Positions 1 to 13,400 of a stretch of 64,000 nucleotides of DNA are shown here, in pieces. A program made the position numbers and the translations under genes. The DNA comes from Bolinopsis microptera (Eukaryota; Ctenophora; Tentaculata; Lobata; Bolinopsidae), in assembly GCF_026151205.1 (NCBI RefSeq), contig NC_087082.1:3947408-4011407 (forward strand). Direction: 5' to 3'. Position 1 is the first letter of the stretch. Each line of letters begins with the position of its first letter. The notes under the pieces were generated by a model, which did no database searches, was not told where the DNA came from, and worked only from the letters and a program-made list of their open reading frames with translations.

Positions 1-1409
1 AAATGTATATTCATTCATTTTCACATATATTTGCCGTCGAAACGAAACGAGCACTCAGCATCATGGACATGTCACATTATCCATTTTTGGTTTTCCTTGA
101 AATATCCCCATCGTTTTTCGAAATCAATGAAACAAGAAATTTTCAATGAAACAAGAAATTACATTTTAGCACATTTTACAGACTAAATTTATAACAATAA
201 AAATGTAATGCTCATTTGGTGTATGACTTTCTGTCATGTCCTTGAAGCTGTTAATTGGGTATTGTAATCGGACAGGCAACTAAAGTGGCAAGAAATGTGC
301 GGGCCTGAAAGCTTTTGCCCACACCGAAACGTTAGTCCGAATTTTTGACTCTCTCTTTTCGATTCAATCAATTAATTGAGCTAAAAGAAATCGTGAACGT
401 TCACGTATTAATTTTTTCTCACTCAAATAATATACTCCATGGAACAGGTCACCCGTATAATTTTATTTCGCAAATAAAATTTGGGCAAATTTTGCCACTG
501 TATTATTTGCCTATGGAACTAAAGGGTTACTCACAGGACAAGACTTGGAAAACACTAGCCTAGGGGAATTTAGTTGAGATTTGTGTGACCAGCCAGTTAT
601 AATTTTTGGAAAATAACATATATGCAGTCAAAATCTCTTACGGTCCAATCAAGCAGGGCGTGGTTATGTTGATTAGTTAATAACGCACGTTTTAGCTTTC
701 CTCGCAAACGCATTACACAATTGTGGTAAGGTCCCTAGGTAAAATCACTTGAACACCTTTCAGAGAAATGCTGCAATTATTGGGGATGTTGCCTGTCCGA
801 ATCTTCTTCTTTGTAAGATCATTGTAGAAGTGTGTGAGCGCACTACCAGTGTTATTAGCCATTCATGGAACAATCCCATAGGTTAAATAGTCAAGGATAC
901 AGATCTGTCACCACTAAACATTTCTTTAAAGAGCATCAAATTATATTTTATGCTTTCGTCATTTAGGGACGTCATGTGCCTTCTTTCCTCCACTCTACAA
1001 CGGGAGTTTGCTAAAAGCCAGGTTGAGACTCCTACTACTGATAGACTTGCTTGGTCAGATATATTGACATACCTACAATACTTTAAATTTGTCTTGTTAT
1101 TACTGGTATTTGAAATGAAATATAAAATCGTTTATTAGTGTAGGGAATGACACACGTATATAGATCATCTGGTCTGCCTTGGACGAGTAAAGGATTCCAA
1201 GTCGAACCAAAGCTGTTCATTAAAATCAAACCACTTGCTATCCAGTCACAAAAAGGCTATAAAATCAGAACCAGGTAGTTATCAATTTATTCAACTTTAT
1301 GTATGAATAATACACCTATTTATAAGAATTCCTTTATTCATATTTCAATTACAGATCAGAAATTAACCCTCATTTCAAATCAATTGTTTGGTCATTACTT
1401 ACAATAACA
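1..1409. other. 5' flank of the CCDC60-like gene
   Basis: AT-rich sequence with no open frame that looks coding on either strand. The short open stretches here lack splice sites, codon bias or recognisable motifs. It must contain the promoter and 5' UTR of the gene whose first coding exon starts at 1410, but I see no convincing TATA box or initiator. A short tandem duplication (caatgaaacaagaaattt, near 126-160) is the only internal repeat noticed. Confidence 0.5.
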
Positions 1410-4400
1410 ATGACCAGATCTGAACAACAATACTCGTGTGCTGATCGACCAAGAGACCAAATATTTAAAGATAACTATGACAGGAGACAGTTCCAGGTAT
1501 TAATTCTCTCTATGTTTATAAGTCTATAATTTGTGCTGCTGTGAATTAGTTAAAACAATTCACTTGCAATTGTTGTGGAAAATGTTGACATTAGAACTTG
1601 TAATACTGATACCATGTTGAATGATTGCAATAATTGCTCATTTAAGCAGTTTCTGTTATTTATACTTACTTATAGGTATTATGTATATTATATAATTATC
1701 TGAAATAAATGTCACATAATAATGATGATGAACAATGATGATTGGCACTATAGTAAAATAGTGCTATAATGATCGTTTGACAGATCATGATATTTATGAT
1801 TTGATTTGCTTAACAGGTGAAGAAGTGTGGCTACTGGTCCGATATCTCTAAACCGTACCGGCCTGTGGGGGACGTAGAACTCGACACAAGAATGCTCCTA
1901 CTCAGAACTCTGGACCAGCAAGATCCTTCCTTAAATGTTCGTAGCTTCACTTAATCTTAACCTCCTACGAGATTTGTTCATGATGTTTTCAGCGCCACAA
2001 TTGGTGATAGTACACTGCTATTTTAAGTTTGCAAAACTGCAAAGAAGGCAAGAGAATGTAAGAAGCAGAACTCTTAACATTAAAAAAAAGCATGATTGAT
2101 TGTGGTTTCCGATTGGAAACATTTGGCTCATATTCTTTCAAAGATCAAGTTTATACGGGGGAGTTTATTGTCTAGCTTTGGAACCGAAAGGATTTTAAAT
2201 TACTCTTAAAGACGTAGATACCATAATATGAATAACGATCATTTAGGATTATTCAAAGGATACCTCGAAGCAAATAAAAAACATGGGACAACACAAAAGA
2301 CGAGAGCGCAAATCCTTTAAGGTAAACATTTAACTACTTAACCTTACTAAACATTTCCTCTGACAATTTTTTTACAATGGTGATTCTTAATTTTCAATGT
2401 TATTAAATTATTAATAATTGTTGTTAGTTAAAAGACGTGTCGGAAAAACAAGAACCATACTGCCGTAAAGCCGAGATGATAATAAGGCACGAGTTGAACG
2501 AAGGGAGAAACAGAATGGCGGTTGTAAAGTCCGGGAGTAACTTCTTCGATGTTATCAAGTCCGAACAGAAGGCTAAGGTGTGTACCTATAAAGATGTTAA
2601 ATGTCATGATGGATTTTTGGATCATTCCTACCACTTATAAGTGTCCCCTACAATCCTACAAACCTGATTAGTTTTTATTCCCGATGGAACTATGGCAACT
2701 TGCCTTTTTGTTGGACGCTGGTAGTAATGATCTGAAAGAATCACTCAGTTTAACTTTACTGGTGTAAAACTAATTCCCTTGAAAATCCATGCGAGCAGAT
2801 GTGTTGTGATTTAAGTTTTTAAAATGTCTGCATCCGAAGTTCGGATAAGTTATAATTTGTAAAACCTGACCCGTAAACTAATCTCAACGTGATGTTTTGT
2901 CTTTGCAAATACTTGAACAGGCAACTAATGGTCAGTTTTACAAAATGGCCAGTTTTACGCAAAGTAGATCTACATCTGACCACAATCGCACTAGCAACCG
3001 AGCTGTTGAGCTTGCGAATGTTTGTGGCGAGTGATTTCAAATAAACAAAATAATTGTCTTTGAGAATCTGCTCGGTTTTTTACTCTATCATGAAATTTAC
3101 CAACTCCCATTTGTATCACAAATTACTATTTTGAAGCACAAAAATGGGTTGTTCATTATGTAACCCTCGTAAATTCAAATCCCTCAATTATTTAATGGAT
3201 ACTCTACTGTGCACCTATTGAATTGCTAATAAGCATTGATGAATGGGCAGCAGACACTGGCGGTCTCGGTCTGCACAATCACACAGAGAATTGTAAACAG
3301 AAGCTGGACTGCCACTTTGAGTTTATAATATAATCCATACTGTACACCTAATTTCCGAAGAAAATAAAGAAACCTTCTGCTGAACTACAAAATTTGAGTG
3401 TTTTAAAAGTGTTTCAAAAGTCATTTTAAACGGCCATGTTCCTGATACTAGTAACGTTATTGCTATTTCACTTGTACAGAGCATGTTAAGCAAAGGGACA
3501 CGCTGACTTTATACAGAAGCAACTGTCATGCAATGTCTAAATCAATAGATCGGCCAGTTATCTATGAATGCCTGCTCCATCTCCAGGATTAGTACTATGC
3601 TCATATATAACGAAAGTTTAAATAAGATTTAGAAATTAAGAAAGAGGATTCATGCTTTACGAGATGTGACACGCCGCCACTTGTCTCGTTTATAAAACGT
3701 ATTCTTAGAAAGAATTAAAAACCTGCATTTCTGTGACAGGAAGACGCGATAAAAGCGGAAAAGAAGCCGACATATTCGAGGGAGAATTGGAGACCGGCGC
3801 AAGTGGCCGACGGTTCAGACGAGTAAGTTGTTCCCCTCAACATTCCCCGGAAATTATTATAGTTCCCCTCAACATTCCCCCGACATTATTATAGTTAAAA
3901 CCGCTTAATTTCCGGCTTTTCTGCCTGGTGCAGTGGAAGTAACCTAACATAGAGTAGACCTAATTTCGGAGCAACGTATCCGCTGTGATATTGCGATTTG
4001 TTAAACAATAGTCAGGATGTAAACTACCTCACCATCACAATCTCCCCACTATTAAGGTCGAGCGAGGATGACTCTGAGGGAGAAGAGGGCGCGTTGTGTT
4101 GGGAGGAGAACTCTAAAACTGACTACTGGACCTCACTAGGAATACCCTCTCCTGCCCCATCGTATGTGGTTACTGGTTAAATCTACAGTTAGTTTTGCAT
4201 CTATCGTCATTGGTCTCAGTACATAAAGCTAGGAAATATAATAACAACAAAGTGAAATAATGACACATTCCAATACTCGGCTGATGGTTAATGGCTGCAT
4301 TTGTCAGGACTCCCAGCAGAAGACGAAGCAGCGCAAAAAGCAGACGATCATTAGCTCCACAGCCTGTATACTTCGTGTCGACATCTTCTAGGTACAACAT

Positions 4401-7400
4401 TCATTTTAAAGGGTCGTCAGGATACTAATCACTGTACTACTAATCACTGTAAAAAGTAAGGGTTTTACAATGTAAAGAATTATAGCAAGCGTAGAGACGT
4501 CCTGTACGAACCGTAAGGCTAAGGTCAGGGCGGGACAATTTGGATATATTTGTAAACCGTGATCAATCGAGATGAATTTAGGGTAATATTGTGTAATATG
4601 AAGGTAGTGATTATAATAAGGCGGTCGTGGTATCCAGTATGTGACGGTAGTATTTTGGGTTAGTACGAGGTGCTTTGTGGGACTGTTCAGAGAGGGCTAG
4701 AATTACTAGCTGATGTTGTGGCTAGCTGCGGACAATGGCGTGGCTATCGACGGGATAGTGGGGGATTGTTGAGAGATTGCTAACAGGGAGTGGAATATTG
4801 TTTAGACTATCGAGGGTGAGAGGAAAAGAGGGTTAGCTTTTTGGGATAGGTGAGTGACAGTTTACCCGATCGAGAGGTGGGTCATTTTGATACCGGGCAG
4901 GTTCGGGAGCTAGAACCTGTTAAGACAATGGAAACCTCGTTATCACGCTCGTTTCCATTGTCCAAGCCCTTAATTAAATACGAATAAACTTCGAACCGGG
5001 AAGCAAGTGTCCACTGCTTACATATTTTTAATCGCAGATGGTAATTATTGACATTGCTTCTATAATTCTAAATTTAAAAATACACACAGTCCTATACTTC
5101 AAATTCATCTCCAAATTTACCCTAAAATAAAGAATACAGTTTCTGTACATACCATATATTTCAGTTTTTTTACTTCGTGCATCAAATTAATTACTAGAAT
5201 ATATTTAATATTATATTTACCACAACGTTTGGACCAATATTTGTAGTGGTGATTACTGAAATCATCAACGGATCATGTACCGTTGATTAATATTATATCA
5301 ATATATAATATGTTGATTAATATTATACAGACGGAGCAGTGATCAGATAGTAAGGCATCGTCACTATATAAGGGGGGGGGGGGGGGGGGGTCACTACATT
5401 GGCGGACGTGTCACCCCCCCCCCCCCCCAACATTCCTCAAGAAGACCAAAGAGTTCTTTCCGACTTAGCGATGGATTGATTACAGGATCGAACTATCTGT
5501 CTTCAAATATGCGAATAAAGTAGCTGGGAATTACATATTATATCCAGATATAATAACCCCAGTACGGCTCTCTGGAACCCTGTACACTATCAAATATTAT
5601 ATATTAACTTTTACTTAACATACCATCAACATACCAACAACATACCATCAACATACCACTAACATACCTGTCTCAAATTTGAAAGTGATTGACATGTTTA
5701 GTGCCCGTCACTGTTTAATCCCCCTGCCCACCGAGCAGTGCACATTCTGACAGATTTTACTTTGTTTAATATCAAGATTACAACTAAAGGGGTTTCCGTT
5801 TGAAAAGAAACTTTTATGATAATATAGGAAAGCCTGGTGACGTTATTTTGTTACTTTCCCGGCTTCCTTGTCTCACATCCTTTCATTTAACATTATAATT
5901 CCACAACCTTATACTAGTTTATAGTATGTTGTATATTTCAACATCAGTTGTGTTAGCTTTAAGATAGTGCTGCTGAGAGATCTTGAAAACTCCTGGTTGT
6001 CTTTATGGAAATTAATATTGCACGTATAATTATTAGTTACCTGTTACAGTAGTATCATTAACTAATTACAGTAGTTCAAGATTTAGCAAACTTTTAGGCT
6101 CTCCGCTATTTACTTGTTTAGCACCAAGGACACTTGGGTAATATTGCATTCTGTAACGTTAACAACGTGTGTTTCAGACGTATCTCTTAAAAGTGCAAAT
6201 TATTATTTGAATCTGTCAAATTTTTCTATGGTTGTGTTCATGGTCTGCTCCCAAACTTGTATTTGAAACTTTGAGAAGAAGCCCTTAAGATTGATGCTCA
6301 ACATCAAGTGGCTGCATTTCATATCCAACGATAACTTTTACAAGAATTGTAAGACCTTAATAAACTTACTGATCGAGAAGACTTATCTGGACGAACAATG
6401 TTGTGGTTACTGCCTGTAGCTTTAGCTTTGAGTTTGATAAATTATTAATACTACTAGATTTAGAAGCCCGGGGCGTCATACAATTAGTTTGTTTAACACC
6501 GTTAAGCCTGATTTGAAATTAAGATCAAGTCATAAATAACTTAATTAAGATTGTTCAGTTTATTGGTTTTATTTGTTTACTTTATTTTAAATAAAATTAA
6601 ATAGGAATTCTCAGTATTTATCCATGCACTGACCACATTGACGTAGGATCTATAGCTATTCATTTATTTATTTACAGTTTAATACATTTTGTCACATCAG
6701 TTCAATAATGTTACAACATTGGTTAAAGAATATGACCAACTGTTTAATATTTGGTTACAAGTGTATGTGGTCTATACAGGGCCAGAGTGTCTACTGTTGT
6801 TACTGTTGTTACTGTTGTTACTTTTGTGACTGTTGTTACTGTTGTTACTGTTGTTACTGTTGTTACTGTTGTTACTGTTGTTACTGTTGTTACTGCTGTT
6901 ACTGTTGTTACTGCTGTTACTGTTGCTACTGTTGTTACTGTTGTTACTGTTGTTACTGTTGTTACTGCTGTTACTGTTGTTACTGTTGTTACTGTTGTTA
7001 CTGTTGTTACTGTTGTTACTGTTGTTACTGTTGTTACTGTTGTTACTGTTGTTACTGTTGTTACTGTTGTTACTGTTGTTACTGTTGTTACTGTTGTTAC
7101 TGTTGTTACTTTTGTGACTGTTGTTACTGTTGTTACTGTTGTTACTGTTGTTACTGTTGTTACTGTTGTTACTGTTGTTACAGTTGTTACTGCTGTTACT
7201 GTTGTGACAGTTGTTACAGTTGTTACAGTTGTTACTGTTGTTACTGTTGTTACTGTTGTTACTGTTGTTACTGTTGTTACTGTTGTTACTGTTGTTACTG
7301 TTGTGACTGTTGTTACTGTTGTAACTGTTGTTACTGTTGTGACTGTTGTGACAGTTGTGACAGTTGTTACTGTTGTTACTGTTGTTACTGTTGTTAATGT

Positions 7401-10400
7401 TGTTACTGTTGTTACTGTTGTTACTGTTGTTACTGTTGTTACTGTTGTTACTGTTGTTACTGTTGTTACTGTTGTTACTGTTGTTACTGTTGTTACTGTT
7501 GTGACTGTTGTGACAGTTGTTACAGTTGTTACTGTTGTTACTGTTGTTACTGTTGTGACAGTTGTTACAGTTGTTACTGTTGTTACTGTTGTTACTGTTG
7601 TTACTGTTGTTACTGCTGTTACTGCTGTTACTGTTGTTACTGTTGTTACTGTTGTTACTGTTGTTACTGTTGTTACTGTTGCTACTGTTGTTACTGTTGT
7701 TACTGTTGTTACTGTTGTTACTGTTGTTACTGTTGTTACTGTTGGCTGTTATTCTTCTTTCTGTCCGGGAGAGTCAAGCTTCTGAGTATTTATAAATATA
7801 TATATATATAAATATATTATGATGCAGTAAAACTATTGTTATTTTCAAATACATCATGATTTCCAAGTTTTGAGGGGTTTCACCGGTTGTTAAAATACGA
7901 CTCAACTGAATATGAAGCCATGAATATAGAATAATAAGGTAAATCCCGACTCATCACGGAGTATTTGTTTTTCGGAAACGGGGTAAGTTTATAAAATATG
8001 TGCAGTCTGTACGGGGCCTTCGCAGACAAACACTGTCTACAGAGTTTAAAGTTGTGTATTCTGATGGGGAGGTGAGGTATAGTTTTTTGACAGGTGACAG
8101 TGAATCTGGGGTTTGATTGTTTAATAGTCGAAGCTGATTGGTTAATTTCTGTCACGTGTCAAAAGGATATGTTTCAACCACCCATCTAGTGTTGACCGTT
8201 ACGTACACTAATGCTAAATTGTTAATTTTTATCCGCTACTTTTCATTTACAATTAAGCAGGTAGGTTAGTGATCGCGAGATATTCTCCAGGATCTTAATT
8301 AATTAATTGGGATCTTAATTAAAGTTAATTAATGAAACACCTACGTTAACCAGGGACATAGCATACATCATATTGCCAACCCAATTACGTATTGTATCAA
8401 ATACAGCTGACTTTTCAAAATAACAATTACCATTGCGTACTGTCTGAGGTTGGGAATTAGTACATTACAACTAACTAATTGGGTTTACAGCAATTTCAAC
8501 CTTTCGTGCTGATTATCGCGGTGCAGTAATTCTAATTTGTGGTATTCTAAACCGACTATTTGTATTTCTTCCTAAACCATTACTCATCACCGCAATCACC
8601 ATTCACCAATAATTACGTTACTGGCCAAATTTTCTGTAATAAATATCGTAATTTTTTTCTGTTTATTTCCCAACTTGTCATTTTATTTCCGAGGTGTATT
8701 CCACTGTAAAACGTGAGTTAATTAACCTCTGATATAAATTTGTCAGGATAAACTTGTGTCCTGACAAATTATATAAAACGTCACACTTATCTTGTTGGAC
8801 AGTTCTTGGTTAACTTCAGTTAATAAATTTTACACAGTGCCGCTCTAATTATTTTCTTCTTCGGACAAATTTTTCTCTTTGTTTCTCTGATCTCGTTAAG
8901 ATAGATATCTTGATATGATCTCTTTCTGGTGATATGTTTCGTTCATCAGTCTGGCAGTTTTGGCTTTTCGTTTCCGTTATAATTTGACTGTTGTCGCCAT
9001 TTTTTAAATCCAATTATAATATCTCAACACAACGATAATCCCACGTTACAATACATTTATCCCAAACTCCGACGATAACTTAAAATATAACTTCACTGTT
9101 CTCCAGTGAAAATGGCAAAGTTCCTCCATTCCCACACGCTTCACGTGCTGCAGGTGTCGTACTACATCTTCGTTATCCTGTTCGGGACACTCGGCAACTC
9201 CTTCGTTATCTACGCCTCCTACTTTTACCGCACTTTCCAGATGGGTCGAACCACTGTCACCTTCATCCGACACATCGCACTTTGTGACCTGTGTTTCATC
9301 GTTATACCTGTCCTGCCCTCTCTCATCACCCACTTCAAGCAGGAGTATATATTTGGAGGATCTTTCTGTGTGGCGGAGATATTGATTCAGTCCACGATAG
9401 CTCTTGCACACATTTCGTTTGTGTGCCTGCTGGCACTGCACCGGTTAGGGCGTTGCGTGCGCCCGAACCGTGCGGCGCTGGTCACGCAGACAGTTGGATC
9501 AGTGCTGGTGGTGGGTGTTTATTTGGTCAGTATTTCTGTGGTCATGTTGACTTTGGGGCGGTCTTCAAATAAAGCAGATCAGGGGATCTGTAGAGGTTTT
9601 ATGGGTATGAGCGAAAGCAACATGTTGCACCACAATATGGACCATAATGTTTCAGGGAATGCTATGACAAACATGTCAAGTCATAATATGTCCGATATGC
9701 AGAATATGCAGGATATGCAAGAAATGGCTTCTTCAGAGGGAACTTTTAGACTGATGCATGGTGGGATGCAAATGGCAGAAAAATTAGACACAACAAATTC
9801 AACCGTTATGGCTGTTCCAGCAGAGTCAATCCAGCTGCTCCTAGCAATCCTTGTGCCTTTTATCGGAACAATCTGCGCTAACACTGCTATCTGGATAGTC
9901 ACATGTTCCCGATCCCAGAAGTTCAACTACCGGCCCATCATTACAGTCAGCGTGATATCAGTTCAAGTCATCCTGTCGTGGGTTCCCATGATGGTGATCC
10001 TGATCTTCAAACACTTCGAAGGAAACCAAGACAAACAATCCCACCTGGACCATCTATCCCTGAACCTGCACCTCCTGGGAATCATCACCAACCCCATAGT
10101 GTACACCATGTTCAGCCAGGGTTTCCAGAGCTTCCTGAAGCAGAAGATGTACGATATAATAACATGTTACGTGTGTCAGCCCAGCACTGACGAGTGTGTG
10201 GCTCCTGAAGCAGCGGTGGTGGTAAGGCGTCAGTCTTCTGCTCACGCCTGTGGGATGGTCAGTACGTCGCCTTCTATCAGGCTGTCTCTGAAATCCACAA
10301 CTATGACTTACTCAGGAGAGGGGACTCAAGGTAACCAGCCTTACAAACCACATTATTTAGACTCTAGCGAGGGTGCTCAGGGTAACCAGCCTTACAAACC

Positions 10401-13400
10401 ACATTATTTAGACTCTAGCGAGGGTGCTCAGGGTAACCAGCCTTACAAACCACATTATTTAGACTCTAGCGAGGGTGCTCAGGGTAACCAGCCTTACAAA
10501 CCACATTATTTAGACTCTAGCGAGGGTGCTCAGGGTAACCAGCCTTACAAACCACATTATTTAGATTCTAGCGAGGGTGCTCAGGGTAACCAGCCTTACA
10601 AACCACATTATTTAGACTCTAGCGAGGGTGCTCAGGGTAACCATGCTCACAGACCCCTCTTTTTGGGCGCTTCTATTGGTGTTGGATCTTCTGGGAGACG
10701 CAACTCTATTTGTTAATCAAACCAACTCTATTTTCTACCCTGAAGTCGCAACTCTCTTATTAAATACGCTACGTTGCTCAGTATACAAAGTTAGAGATGT
10801 TATCAGACTTGTAAGACTAGAGAAGGAGTTTTAATGAGGTTGTAGTGGAGCAGTATATGGGAAGGAAGGCAGTCCTGGGACGAATGTCTGGCGGCAATAT
10901 GGTGGCAATAGATAAATAGAGCATTGTTGACACCTGGTGTCCATTTGAAGCTCACCGCCATTTGAAACTGCTCCGTGCCGTTATAACCTTTATGTGCAAT
11001 GTGGTTGGTCACGTGATTACTTTTTGAGGAGGGACGCCAAGTTGTCCGGGAAAAGTTTTGGAGCAAATAAACAAGGTCGAAAACCAACCAAGTTAAAAAT
11101 TTAATAGATTTAATTTTGAGTCTATAATGTAATTTTAATATTAAGATGTGCTTGAATAGAGTTTAAATATCAGATAACGTATAAGAGTATTGAATTATTA
11201 ATACGTTTTATATCTTTATATAGAGTAGTGACCAGTTGTTTTATTTTCATTAATTTAGTGGCGTAGCGGCTACGAATTGTGATGGATTTGTCGTAATGTG
11301 TAAAAACTAACAATCATCAAATCAATTTTTGTAATAATAATTAGTAAATTTGAGTTGTTTTTCTCCTGACTTAGCGTGCATTAGCGAAGATTCAATAAAT
11401 ATTGCTTGTTGTTTTCATGCAGCTCGATCCTCCAAGTTTGATGTTCCTCCCACTTATGTAGATTCAGTAAATTTCAAAACAATTCTTCTGTATACAAAAT
11501 AAATCAAGCAAAAATCATCAACCAATCATAGTTATAATAATTTTCGGCAACAAAGTTGTCTTCCAAATTTAAATCATCAAATTTTTAAAAGTATCATGAA
11601 AATCTTGAAGAGGTTGCGGTATTCAGAATCGAGACAATGATAGAAACTAATACCTTAAAATAGCTAACGGATAATTTTAAAAACCAATCGAACAATCTTC
11701 ATAGAAAAACAAATAAAAAACAAGTCGTTTATAACCTGTAATAGGGTCACGATGTTTTCTTGGGGTACGTATCATGATGTACGTTGTTATGTGTCGTCTG
11801 TCTTTTAAACGTTTGTGTTGCCGCTCCATTGAGCTTGGAACACTGCTCATTTATTCACAAATTTAAGCGCGTCTACCTTATTATGGAAAGTTAAAGCGAT
11901 GGCAATTGAAGGAGTTGTTTGTCTTTGTAACATTGTAAGGGGGCCGACCAGGCAGTGGTCTAACACTTATAATAAAACCACGTAATTATAGTCTACAATT
12001 GCCGAGTTTTAACTACTAAGTGCAGTGAACAAACGCTTCACAGTCCATTTACCTTGCCAGATTGGAACTCTGCTGAACGTTACTGTTAATGTTATTATGA
12101 CTACCAGAGCTATGGCTGTTCATCTGGCCGACTTGTCCCCTACAAGCCCGACATACCACACTAAGTTTAGTCTTAAGAAAGCCTAGAAGTGACTTGTTGA
12201 AGACCGTGTACACCACGGGATTGCTGCACATGGACAGCAGCACCAGGTTAAAGGCTATCTCCTCTATCTTTGCGTAGTCGCTTACATTGCTGTTAGTGTT
12301 TTTTAGGATGTACTTCTGGAACATGTAGATGATGAAGGGGAGCCAGGAGACCAGGATGAAGCCGGAGATAACCGTCACGGTGATCAGGGGTCGCAGGTCG
12401 AACTTGTGGCTTGCCCGACATGCCAACACCCACAATCCAATGTTTGTAGCTATTGTTCCGATGAAGGGGATCAGCATTGCGAAGCCAACATGGATGAACC
12501 TTACTACCAGGACATCTTTTGGTGGGTTGTTAACCACAGCAAAACATCCATGACTACTTATCTCAAACTCACTTCCCTTCAGAGTCATATAGGTTAAAAT
12601 AACCTCAGCTGCTGAGATAACATAAACAACCAGAGCACTGATCTCAATGAAGATGGGCTGGAGAGAGAGGGTGGTGTGGGGCTTGTAACATCTTATTAGT
12701 CGGTGCATCGAGATCAGGAACACAAACTTGAAGTTAGCAGATGTCAGAGCGGGTCTGATGTAGGCGGTGTAGAGACACATGGCACACTCAGTCCGGAACA
12801 GACAGAGCTTACAGAGGTATGTGGAGAGAGCGGGAATGCCAAGGAAGAGGAGACAGAGCACATCACATGCTGTCAGGTGTTTTATCAGGAGGAGGGAGAT
12901 TCTGCAGGTGTTGGCGAGTTCTTTGTACGCTATAGCTGCGTATAAAACGAAACAGTTCCCCAGCAACCCCACTACCACCACTAGTATGTTGTAGGTTATG
13001 AGGAGGTAGAAGTCGAAGGTTTCGCCGTCTTCGCTGTGTTCTTCTGTGCAGATCTTCATGTGAGAACAGTTGAGGTGATGCATCTCACATTCTTTCATCC
13101 CTGTGATGCTACCTTGTAGGATTTATAATTATTCATTTGGGTCATGTGATAAATCGAGGGTCATGTAGTGGTCAAAAATGAGAATATCACTAATCAGTGA
13201 TTTATTTTTTTCCATGGTTTATTGTTGTACGGCCTACAAATCATCAAATAAAATAACACATGCGAATCTATAAATAAAAATAAAATACTTTAGCATAGGG
13301 TACATACAGAAACCAGATGCAAAATCTATTAAATATATGACGTCACGCTGTATAAAAACTGCTAAAATTACCCAGCGTAGCAGAGGTAATTCCCTCACCA

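Larger units (their letters stand above)
4162..9111. other. First part of the 17.9-kb intron 6 of the CCDC60-like gene
   Basis: No exon of the host gene was found here: exon 6 (ends 4161, phase 2) joins exon 7 (starts 22054) in phase, and the conserved residues flow across the junction. The stretch holds AT-rich single-copy sequence, a G-run/C-run pair (5372-5428), a short array of about 10-bp ACATACCAAC-like units (about 5616-5670) and the large 9-bp array at 6792-7744. The last kilobase must include the promoter of the nested GPCR gene at 9112. Confidence 0.6.

Noticed and set aside
6708-7795. Long open frames (Cys-Cys-Tyr, Val-Val-Thr and poly-Leu) on the + strand
   Set aside because: They are translations of the 9-bp array in three frames; a stop-free 9-bp unit gives this automatically.
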